Shown here piece after piece: positions 1 to 6,546 of a stretch of 6,831 nt of DNA. The translations under genes and the position numbers were made by a program. The stretch covers positions 1 through 6,831 of the forward strand of contig JAIRVD010000275.1 of the NCBI GenBank assembly GCA_031254075.1, in the 5' to 3' direction. The notes beneath the pieces were generated by a model that ran no database searches, had not been told where the DNA came from, and saw nothing but the letters and a program-made list of their open reading frames with translations. Every line of letters starts with the position of its first letter. Position 1 is the stretch's first letter. This stretch comes from Clostridiales bacterium (lineage in GTDB: Bacteria; Bacillota; Clostridia; Lachnospirales; WQUN01).

Positions 1-1
1 G

Positions 2-1288
2 GCGAATCTTGAGGCCGGCAATAAAATTTTTGCGGAATTCATTGCGCTTGCACATAAGAACCATATGAAGGTAATAATTGACGGCGTGTTTAATCATTGC
101 GGATGTTTTAATAAGTGGATGGACGCGCAGGGATTTTATCACGGAACGGGCGAAGAGGTCGGCGCGTATCACTCGGAAAACAGTCCGTATCATGATTATT
201 TTCTTTGGCACCGGGGCGGAACTTGGCCGGGAAACGAATATTATGACGCGTGGTGGGGTAACACGAATCATCCGAAGTTGTGTTATGAAACTTCCCAGAA
301 GCTTTTTGATGAAATTCTTGAAGTCGGAAAGAAATGGGTTTCGCCGCCCTACAACGCGGACGGTTGGCGTTTGGATGTTGCCGCCGACTTGGGACAAAGC
401 CCCGAGATGAACCATAAATTTATGAGGGCGTTTCATGATGTTGTGAAAAAGGCGAATCCGAACGCGATTATTCTTGCCGAGCATTACGGCGACCCTTCGA
501 ATTGGCTTAACGGTTGCGAATGGGACACGATAATGAATTATGACGCGTTTATGGAGCCGATAACGTGGTTTTTGACGGGCGTAAACAAACACAGCGAAGA
601 AAGCCGCCCGCATATGCGCGGCAACGCAATGGCGTTCGAAGGAGCGATGCGGCATCACATGGCATTGTTAAACGTCCACGCGCTTCAAACCGCGATGAAT
701 CAGCTTTCCAACCATGACCATTCTCGTTTTCTTACGCGCACAAGCGGCAATACGGGGCGGCTTCACACCGTAGGCGCACGCGCCGCCGAACGCGATATAA
801 ATAAAAACATCATGATGGAGGCAGTCGTTTTTCAAATGACTTGGCCCGGCGCGCCGACAATTTATTACGGCGACGAAGCAGGTCTGCCCGGCTGGACAGA
901 CCCCGATAATCGCCGCTGCTTCCCGTGGGGAAAGGAAGACAAGATGCTTCTCGCGCTGCATAAAAAGATGATTGCGTTGCGAAAAGAATATTCAGCCCTT
1001 CGCACCGGTTCCCTCGAATTCATTTGGTCAAATCAAGGTTTCATTTCCTACGGCCGCTGGGATGAAAAATGTAAAATCGTTGTCGCAATAAACAATAATT
1101 CCAAGCCGCTTGAAATCTCCCTTCCCGTTTGGAAAATCGGAATCTCCGGCGGCTACCTCACCGAACGCATCGCCACCGGCGGCGACCATTTCCGCGAAAC
1201 CGCAAAGCGCTACTACGTTAATCGCGGCGAAGTAAAAATTTTCGTACCGATTCAAGGCGCAGTGGTGTTGATTGGGGAAAAAAGGTAG
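2..1288 (+). CDS. GH13 alpha-amylase family glucan hydrolase, 5'-truncated by window edge
   Basis: This is the catalytic and C-terminal part of a glycoside hydrolase family 13 enzyme that cleaves alpha-glucans such as maltodextrin, cyclodextrin or pullulan. The frame is open from base 2, and the 21 residues before the first ATG (base 65) already read like the GH13 barrel segment before region I, so that ATG is internal and the true start lies upstream. Numbered from base 2, region I is DGVFNH (27-32), region II is GWRLDVA with the nucleophile Asp125, region III is ILAEHYGD with the acid/base Glu160, and region IV is SNHDHSRF with the stabiliser Asp239. GAPTIYYGDEAG and a beta-sandwich tail follow. 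All three catalytic carboxylates are present, so the visible part looks functional. It resembles the neopullulanase/cyclomaltodextrinase/amylopullulanase group, but the missing N-terminus prevents exact assignment, and a signal peptide cannot be judged. The next gene starts 11 bases downstream. Confidence 0.9.
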   Translation, partial: ANLEAGNKIFAEFIALAHKNHMKVIIDGVFNHCGCFNKWMDAQGFYHGTGEEVGAYHSENSPYHDYFLWHRGGTWPGNEYYDAWWGNTNHPKLCYETSQKLFDEILEVGKKWVSPPYNADGWRLDVAADLGQSPEMNHKFMRAFHDVVKKANPNAIILAEHYGDPSNWLNGCEWDTIMNYDAFMEPITWFLTGVNKHSEESRPHMRGNAMAFEGAMRHHMALLNVHALQTAMNQLSNHDHSRFLTRTSGNTGRLHTVGARAAERDINKNIMMEAVVFQMTWPGAPTIYYGDEAGLPGWTDPDNRRCFPWGKEDKMLLALHKKMIALRKEYSALRTGSLEFIWSNQGFISYGRWDEKCKIVVAINNNSKPLEISLPVWKIGISGGYLTERIATGGDHFRETAKRYYVNRGEVKIFVPIQGAVVLIGEKR

Positions 1289-1299
1289 AAGGTGAAACG

Positions 1300-2397
1300 A
1301 TGAGCGTAATTTTTTCCATTATCAGCGATTTTATAAGCTACATTTCAGTCATGGGTATACTTGCGCTTCCGTTTTTGCTGACGGCGTGGAATATTTTTGC
1401 ATTGGTTTGGTACTTTATTAAGAAGAGAGAATGGAGATTATTAACATTCGTTGAAGCTATTTCAATGGTACTCGGTGCGTTTTACTTATGCTTGTACATC
1501 GCAGCGGATAATATTATGTTTGTAAACTGGGATACCCAGCTTTACAACACTCAGCGGCACGGTTTTATTTCGCCGGAAAATTTTTTGACAGTCGGCGTGA
1601 TTTTGGCGGTTGCATTTGTGGGATATATATTAATCAGGTTTATTCCGGCAGAAAAACAATCGCCCGTTGTATCGGCGCTTGGAATTGCGGCTGTATATTT
1701 GGGCGCGGGAATTTGTGTGTTGTTCGCCGTTCAGACAGCCACCATGGTTTTGCCGCTTCTTCTGCCGGTGAATTGTTTAATCGTATTGTTAAAATCCGTT
1801 TACATTTTGGTTGTCAAAAAAAATGAACTTGTGCAAAACGGAACAACTTCCGTGAAATTCAAAAAACTTTCCGACATTTTAAACGCCGCAACTATGTTGC
1901 CGTGGTACGCGATAATTTTGACGGTTCCGTTGCTTGGAATTATTGTTGTTGTTTTGCTTTTGTTCGGACAAGAACCGAGCAGCATTATAAAAGCATGGAC
2001 AGAAACTTCCGGATGGACAATGTCACAGCAAGTCGCGCCGCCAAACATATCATATCCGGAGCATTATCTTTGCACCGTCGCAGCAGGCGGACATAAAAAA
2101 ATCGTAAAACCGCTGCGCACGGGCATTCGTCACGGACGTTTAATCACAATAAACCGCCAGCTCTGCGTAGCAAACGCCTTCGAACAAGTCTTGTCAGAAA
2201 AAAATCCCGCACTCCATAGATTTATCAGAAAAATTTATGACAACACGGGATATCCTATTTCAAAACTCATCAAGTCAAAACTTGCCGCCGACGCGGTTTA
2301 CCTCTTAATGAAACCGCTTGAATGGGTTTTCACCGCCGTTTTATACACCGTCGATGTAAACCCCGAAGACAGAATTGCGGCACAGTACCATCAATAA
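1300..2397 (+). CDS. Polytopic membrane protein of unknown function, DUF6688-like
   Basis: The product is a 365-residue integral membrane protein of unknown function. About six hydrophobic segments are visible, roughly at residues 15-40, 48-69, 94-114, 124-145, 148-172 and 199-223. They are followed by a soluble tail (about 250-365) that looks like the conserved core. The tail contains HYLCTVAAGGHKKIVKPLR (255-273), then NRQLCVANAFE (285-295), RFIRKIYD, LMKPLEW and NPEDRIAAQY. I recall this pattern from Bacillota proteins labelled DUF6688; that name is from memory and unverified. Cys258, His265 and Cys289 are candidate functional residues, by inference only. The ATG at 1300 is supported by GAAGGTG (1288-1294) five bases upstream, which overlaps the last base of the GH13 gene. 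The 11-base gap suggests cotranscription with the hydrolase. No terminator is evident after its stop. Confidence 0.8.
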   Translation: MSVIFSIISDFISYISVMGILALPFLLTAWNIFALVWYFIKKREWRLLTFVEAISMVLGAFYLCLYIAADNIMFVNWDTQLYNTQRHGFISPENFLTVGVILAVAFVGYILIRFIPAEKQSPVVSALGIAAVYLGAGICVLFAVQTATMVLPLLLPVNCLIVLLKSVYILVVKKNELVQNGTTSVKFKKLSDILNAATMLPWYAIILTVPLLGIIVVVLLLFGQEPSSIIKAWTETSGWTMSQQVAPPNISYPEHYLCTVAAGGHKKIVKPLRTGIRHGRLITINRQLCVANAFEQVLSEKNPALHRFIRKIYDNTGYPISKLIKSKLAADAVYLLMKPLEWVFTAVLYTVDVNPEDRIAAQYHQ

Positions 2398-2447
2398 ATT
2401 CTTTTTTACCTTGTAATATTTTTAACAGATGTTAGGTTTGATATCAT

Positions 2448-2453
2448 AGGAGG
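2448..2453 (+). promoter_or_regulatory. Ribosome binding site fixing the start at 2462
   Basis: A perfect AGGAGG ends eight bases before the ATG at 2462. The upstream in-frame GTG at 2453 begins within this site, so it cannot be the start that the site serves. Confidence 0.85.
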
Positions 2454-2461
2454 TGAGGCGT

Positions 2462-3235
2462 ATGCGCCTTGCAACAAAAATTTTTATTGTGGTGATTTTT
2501 ACACTTGCGATGTCCGCAACCGTTTACGCGGATGTTGAGCGGCATCTAAGCAGGCATCATACCATTGAAATTGAAGTGGAATGCATTGAAACCGCGCGGG
2601 CGGTGATTAACGAGCTAAACGGATATAATTTGGATTCGAACGCGTCGTTTACGGATGTGCGCAGGTCGGCGATTTATACCCGCAGAGTTGACGCGTGGGC
2701 GTTTCGGCATGTGCAGCAGGTTCTGCGCGAGCTTGGAGAGGTTCAGAGCGAGTCGGAGAACGCGCAATATTGCGGAACGGAAATAATGGACATTGACACG
2801 CGCATTTTGGTTCTTTCGCAGGAGATGGAACGGCTTTCATTGATGATGGCGGCGAGCCGCTCGCTGGATGTGATGATTGCGGTAAATGACCGGCTGAGTC
2901 AGGTTTCCCGCGACAGAGACCATTTTATCGGAAGGCGAAATGTAATCGCGGCGCAAGTTGACAGCCCGATTATCAATATTCACATCTACGAAATTCCCGA
3001 AGTTCCGCCCGAAGATGAAATGAGTTTCGGCAGCCGTGTTGTTCGCAGCTTTTTGAATTCATGGGAAGTAACACGCACAATCGGTGAACATCTTTTCGTT
3101 CTGCTTGCCAGAATAAGCGTGCCGTTTACCGTTATGGCGGTTATTGTCGGTGTAATATTGTATGCGGCATTAAAACCGCGCAGAAAAAAAGAAGTTGTAA
3201 CACAGGAGCAGGAGGTTGTTGAAAATGAAGAGTAA
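2462..3235 (+). CDS. Exported, C-terminally anchored DUF4349-like protein
   Basis: The product (257 residues) is an envelope protein of unknown function. It has a signal peptide (residues 1-23, probable cleavage after VYA), an extracytoplasmic domain (about 33-180) with an alpha-helical, coiled-coil-prone stretch (about 108-165), a transmembrane helix (about 211-237), and a short charged cytoplasmic tail starting KPRRKK. There is no lipobox. Fold order and local motifs match the next gene product: TIEIEVE near the start, a strand INIHIYEIPE, then FGSRVVRSFLNSW before the membrane helix. This makes it a divergent paralogue in the DUF4349 group. The membrane-proximal ring or clamp role suggested by this shape is only a guess. 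Two cysteines (41 and 104) fall in the exported part and might pair. The gene lies 64 bases after the membrane protein gene, with no convincing promoter in the gap, and overlaps the next gene by 11 bases. Confidence 0.82.
   Translation: MRLATKIFIVVIFTLAMSATVYADVERHLSRHHTIEIEVECIETARAVINELNGYNLDSNASFTDVRRSAIYTRRVDAWAFRHVQQVLRELGEVQSESENAQYCGTEIMDIDTRILVLSQEMERLSLMMAASRSLDVMIAVNDRLSQVSRDRDHFIGRRNVIAAQVDSPIINIHIYEIPEVPPEDEMSFGSRVVRSFLNSWEVTRTIGEHLFVLLARISVPFTVMAVIVGVILYAALKPRRKKEVVTQEQEVVENEE
3207..3215 (+). promoter_or_regulatory. Ribosome binding site fixing the start at 3225
   Basis: AGCAGGAGG lies inside the end of the preceding gene and leaves nine bases before the ATG at 3225. The in-frame TTG codons at 3216 and 3219 are too close to serve as starts, so translation should begin at 3225 and be coupled to the upstream gene. 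Confidence 0.82.
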
Positions 3236-4193
3236 ATTTGCATTTATATATGTAGCGTCGGCGATTTTAATTTTTGCTGCTTGCAGCAGAAGCGATTATG
3301 AATCATACACCGGAAACAGAAACTACGGTACTGCTGTCGGCGGCTATGACGCCTATGACATGCCGCAGGAAGCGGAAGTATATTACCTCAGCGTCAGCGA
3401 CAGCGACAGCGATGGTTATTATGCGCTGGAGGCACCCGCAATGGCAAGAGCAACCATGAGCGGCGGCGGAGCCGCAGTTTCATGGGAAGAAGTTGCGGAG
3501 CAAACACAGCGTCAAATAATTCAGACCGCGACGATTGAAATGGAAACGGAAGAATTTGAAGAAGTTGTTGCGGGGTTGCGTGCGCTTACAAACGAAGACG
3601 GATATATCGAATCCGAAATGCTTACAACGCACAGACGAAAAATTTTTACGATTGTGATGCGCGTTCCGGCGGAAAGCTTTGACGAAGTTCGCGCTCAAGC
3701 AGAAGCACTCGCAACGGTTCGCAACACCAGTCAGCGTGCGCAGGACGTATCCGACCAATTTCATGACCTCGCAAGCAATCTTGAAACGCGCCGAATCGAA
3801 GAGGAACGAATCCTCGCGTTAATCGACGAAGCGCGTAATGTACAAGATTTGCTCGCGCTTGAAACGCGGCTTTCTAACACGCGGCTTTCTATTGAAACAT
3901 ATTTAGCGCAATTGAATAATATGGCGGGACAAATCGCGTTTTCTACAATTACCGTTACGCTTTACGATATTTCCGAAACGCCCGTAGCGGCGGCTCCCGG
4001 CTTTGGCGAGCGTATCGGCGGCGCGTTCGGCGATTCGTGGAACGGCACCGTTAAGTTTGTTCAAAATATAATTATTTTCCTTGCGGCTGCTATTGTTCCG
4101 CTTTCGTTCCTTGCACTCGCATGTCTTTTCGCATTTGTGTTCTTCAAAGTTCTTTTCAAAATTATTTTAAGGAAAAATAAAGTTCCCATATAA
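3225..4193 (+). CDS. DUF4349 lipoprotein with C-terminal membrane helix
   Basis: The product (322 residues) is a surface lipoprotein of the DUF4349 family, whose function is unknown. It has a lipoprotein signal ending LIFAAC with Cys20 as lipidation site (Phe at -3 is a mild deviation). A Ser/Asp/Tyr/Gly-rich linker follows (21-85). The DUF4349 domain (about 97-252) starts QTATIEMETEEFEEVV and includes the FTIVMRVPAESFDEV strand-turn and a long coiled coil (about 155-232). After a short FGERIGGAFGDSW segment comes a transmembrane helix (about 279-312) and a basic tail. It would thus be anchored both by lipid and by a helix, with the coiled coil between. Its start overlaps the upstream paralogue by 11 bases, so the two are probably made together and may form a hetero-oligomer. 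A small hexamer repeat encodes the Ser-Asp run in the linker. Confidence 0.88.
   Translation: MKSKFAFIYVASAILIFAACSRSDYESYTGNRNYGTAVGGYDAYDMPQEAEVYYLSVSDSDSDGYYALEAPAMARATMSGGGAAVSWEEVAEQTQRQIIQTATIEMETEEFEEVVAGLRALTNEDGYIESEMLTTHRRKIFTIVMRVPAESFDEVRAQAEALATVRNTSQRAQDVSDQFHDLASNLETRRIEEERILALIDEARNVQDLLALETRLSNTRLSIETYLAQLNNMAGQIAFSTITVTLYDISETPVAAAPGFGERIGGAFGDSWNGTVKFVQNIIIFLAAAIVPLSFLALACLFAFVFFKVLFKIILRKNKVPI
3389..3412 (+). repeat. Four-copy tandem hexamer CAGCGW within a lipoprotein linker
   Basis: One CAGCGT is followed by three perfect CAGCGA units. In frame they encode Ser-Val-Ser-Asp-Ser-Asp-Ser-Asp (residues 56-63) in the flexible linker after the lipidated cysteine. Gain or loss of one unit keeps the reading frame, so the linker length could vary between strains. 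Confidence 0.7.
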
Positions 4194-4206
4194 AGCAATT
4201 TTTCCA

Positions 4207-4234
4207 TTGCCGTATATGTTCGGTTGCGTATAAT
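4207..4234 (+). promoter_or_regulatory. Sigma-A-like promoter for the ABC exporter unit
   Basis: A perfect TATAAT (4229-4234) is preceded at 16 bases by TTGCCG (4207-4212, four of six matches to TTGACA). Transcription would start near 4241 and give a leader of about 30 bases before the ATG at 4273. It sits in the only sizeable gap between the lipoprotein gene and the exporter, which supports a separate transcription unit for the last two genes. The two boxes lie inside a near-direct repeat (TTGCCGTATAT and TTGCGTATAAT, 17 bases apart). Confidence 0.6.
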
Positions 4235-4272
4235 AAAGGGGTTGAATTTAATCCGAAAGGTTTGCATTCCCC

Positions 4273-6534
4273 ATGAAGGAAATTTGCGTTCCCGATTATA
4301 TGAAAACGGCGTTTTCCGTGAACGGAGTTCCGGTGAACGAATTGGTTTTTGCGATTCACACAGACATGACGCTTGCGGGAGATTTTTCCGACGCGTATGT
4401 GGCGGTTTCAAATAAGAATCTTTATGTTTTATACGGCATCGAACGCATAGTTAAAGTTGAAGACGCAAGGCGACTTGTTGCGCAATATGATACGCATGAA
4501 GTCGTTACATTCAGCCTTGCGGACTTGGGCGAACTAAAAACCGAAACGCTGCTCTCCACCTGTCGGCTTGTTGCGAACAAGAACGGGGAAGAGCAGCTTG
4601 TTTTGTTGTTTACGCTCGGTCATCAAAGCTTTGCGGAACGGCTTATTCGCGTTGTAAAAAACGTAAGAAAGGGCGAAGAACCGCTTCATGAAATTCGCTT
4701 GGAAGATGTGTTGTTCTGCCCGGAATGCGGAACGCGCTATCCCGAACCCGAACGCGCGCTTTGCCCGAAATGTACCGACCAAATGAGTATTTTTTTCCGA
4801 CTGCTCGGTTTTTTCAAATACTATAAAGGGAAGGTTGCCGCGTGTACCGCGGTAATGTTTTTGATTACGATAATGCAAATTCTCGCGCCGTATGTAGGAA
4901 CGCGCTTGTTTATCGACGATGTTCTGCATTATGACGGACGCTTTTACCGCATGGTCGGGCTGATTGTAATTGTTATTGTTCTTGTGCGCATAATGGCGAC
5001 ATTATTTCAAATGGCGTATCAAATCGTTCTGGCGAAAACAATGCCGTGGATAATTTACGATTTGCAGGTGCGCATCTTCGAAGCGATGCAACGGCTTTCC
5101 GTTTCGTTTTACACATCGAAGCGCACGGGTTCGCTGATGAACCGCATCGGTCGCGATGCGCGGAATATTTATTGGTTTTTCGTTGACGGCTTGCCTTTTA
5201 TTATTTTGAATTTTTTGCTTTTCGTCGGAATCTTTGCGGTAATGTTTTCGCTTGAATGGCGGCTTGCGTTAATTTGCCTTGCAATCATGCCCGTTGCGGC
5301 TGTGATGTTTTATTTTCTTTGGAAAATGTTTCACAGATATCACCATAAGTTTTGGGTAATAAATTCGTTGTTGAACAACATGGTAAGCGATTCGGTTAAC
5401 GGGCAACGCGTGATTAAGGCTTTCGCGCGTGAGGGCGAAGAATCCGGCCGATTTAAAATATCCAGCGACAAGCAGGCAGAAGTCGTAATCGACTCCGCAA
5501 ATCTCGGCTGGACTGCGTTTCCGGTAATTTATCTTTTCTTGTTTTTTGGGCAGGTTGCCGTAACCGCGCTCGGCGCGATGATGGTTATTAACGGCGAAAT
5601 TTCGCTCGGCGTTTTTCTCGCGTTTCTCGCGTATCTCGGAATGCTTTACGGTCCGCTGCAATTTATGGCGACGGTTAGCAACTGGTGGGCGCGTTGCGTT
5701 GACGCGGCGCAACGCGTATTTGAAGTAATCGACGCGAAAACCGAAGTCGAAGAACCGAAAAATCCCGTGCTGCTCGACGAAATTCGCGGCGAAATAAAAG
5801 TCAAAGATGTTTACTTCCAATACGAACCCGCCGTTCCGATTCTAAAGGGCTTGAACATCGAAATCCCCGCAGGAAAAAGTCTCGGCATCGTCGGAAAAAC
5901 AGGCTCGGGAAAATCCACTCTCGCAAATTTAATCGCGCGGCTCTACGACCCGAACGAAGGAAAAATTTTTATCGACGGCATCGACATTAAAAAAATTCCG
6001 TTGCAACAGCTTCGCGCCAACATCGGAATCGTTTCGCAGGATATTTATTTATTCATCGGAAGCATCGCGGAGAACATTCGTTACGCGCGCCCCGACGCTT
6101 CAATTGAAGAAGTAATATGGGCGGCAAAAATGGCTTCCGCGCACGATTTTATCGCAAACCTCCCCGATGGCTACGAAACCCGCGTAGGCGCAGGCGGTCA
6201 AGACCTTTCCGGCGGCGAAAAACAACGCCTTTCCATTGCACGCACCATAATCCAAAACCCCAAAATCCTAATCCTCGATGAAGCAACCGCCGCTATGGAC
6301 ACCGAAACCGAAAGCAAAATTCAAACCGCGCTGAACAAACTTCAAGCCAACCGAACGACAATCTCAATAGCCCACCGCATGTCAACCCTGAAAGACGTAG
6401 ACAACTTAGCCGTAATCCGCAAAGGACGCGTAGTAGAATACGGCACCCACGCGGAGTTAATGCAAAAAAAAGGCGAGTATCACAAATTATTTATGATTCA
6501 ACTGGAAGGTTTGAAAGTTATTACGATGGATTGA
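4273..6534 (+). CDS. ABC exporter half-transporter with N-terminal PH-like domain and zinc ribbon
   Basis: The product (753 residues) is a membrane ABC exporter subunit with fused membrane and ATPase domains, expected to dimerise. Residues about 1-140 form an extra soluble domain; AYVAVSNKNLYVLYG (41-55) resembles bacterial PH-like domains. A zinc ribbon follows, with CPEC (149-152) and CPKC (164-167). Six membrane helices are visible, near 185-210, 224-247, 305-330, 333-353, 413-437 and 445-465. The ATPase domain is complete: Walker A GKTGSGKST (541-549), Q-loop Gln589, signature LSGGE (645-649), Walker B ILILDE (665-670), D-loop AAMD and switch His701. Ordinary exporters of this type have about 580-600 residues; the excess is the N-terminal part. 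The ATG at 4273 has only a weak GAAAGG upstream; Met10 (4300) is a less likely alternative start. I recall this architecture, with DUF1854 next door, being annotated as cyanophycin metabolism-associated in proteobacteria; the substrate here is unknown. Confidence 0.93.
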   Translation: MKEICVPDYMKTAFSVNGVPVNELVFAIHTDMTLAGDFSDAYVAVSNKNLYVLYGIERIVKVEDARRLVAQYDTHEVVTFSLADLGELKTETLLSTCRLVANKNGEEQLVLLFTLGHQSFAERLIRVVKNVRKGEEPLHEIRLEDVLFCPECGTRYPEPERALCPKCTDQMSIFFRLLGFFKYYKGKVAACTAVMFLITIMQILAPYVGTRLFIDDVLHYDGRFYRMVGLIVIVIVLVRIMATLFQMAYQIVLAKTMPWIIYDLQVRIFEAMQRLSVSFYTSKRTGSLMNRIGRDARNIYWFFVDGLPFIILNFLLFVGIFAVMFSLEWRLALICLAIMPVAAVMFYFLWKMFHRYHHKFWVINSLLNNMVSDSVNGQRVIKAFAREGEESGRFKISSDKQAEVVIDSANLGWTAFPVIYLFLFFGQVAVTALGAMMVINGEISLGVFLAFLAYLGMLYGPLQFMATVSNWWARCVDAAQRVFEVIDAKTEVEEPKNPVLLDEIRGEIKVKDVYFQYEPAVPILKGLNIEIPAGKSLGIVGKTGSGKSTLANLIARLYDPNEGKIFIDGIDIKKIPLQQLRANIGIVSQDIYLFIGSIAENIRYARPDASIEEVIWAAKMASAHDFIANLPDGYETRVGAGGQDLSGGEKQRLSIARTIIQNPKILILDEATAAMDTETESKIQTALNKLQANRTTISIAHRMSTLKDVDNLAVIRKGRVVEYGTHAELMQKKGEYHKLFMIQLEGLKVITMD

Positions 6535-6546
6535 GGAGGCTCACTC

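Noticed and set aside
65..67. ATG as the start of the GH13 gene
   Set aside because: The frame is open back to base 2 and the residues before it match the GH13 barrel segment that precedes region I, so the ATG is internal.
78..410. Second forward frame of 110 codons inside the GH13 gene
   Set aside because: It is an alternative frame of a gene with conserved GH13 motifs and has no recognisable features of its own.
2442..2447. TATCAT as a -10 box before the first DUF4349-like gene
   Set aside because: It abuts the ribosome binding site, so a transcript starting from it would lack that site, and no good -35 box is seen.
2453..2461. GTG start three codons upstream of 2462
   Set aside because: It overlaps the AGGAGG ribosome binding site; the ATG at 2462 has correct spacing.
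3216..3224. TTG starts upstream of the lipoprotein ATG
   Set aside because: They directly abut the ribosome binding site, whereas the ATG at 3225 is nine bases away and gives a normal lipoprotein signal.
4195..4210. Terminator after the lipoprotein gene
   Set aside because: The stem is only five base pairs and is not followed by a run of T.
4061..4411. Reverse-strand open frame of 116 codons across the 4194-4272 gap
   Set aside because: It overlaps the ends of two well-supported genes, and its composition is typical of an antisense shadow.
4534..4929. Reverse-strand open frame of 131 codons
   Set aside because: It is antisense to the N-terminal domain and zinc ribbon of the exporter and shows no family features.
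5269..5820. Reverse-strand open frame of 183 codons
   Set aside because: It lies antisense to the exporter, has a basic, low-information composition with no recognisable motif, and the exporter frame is clearly real.
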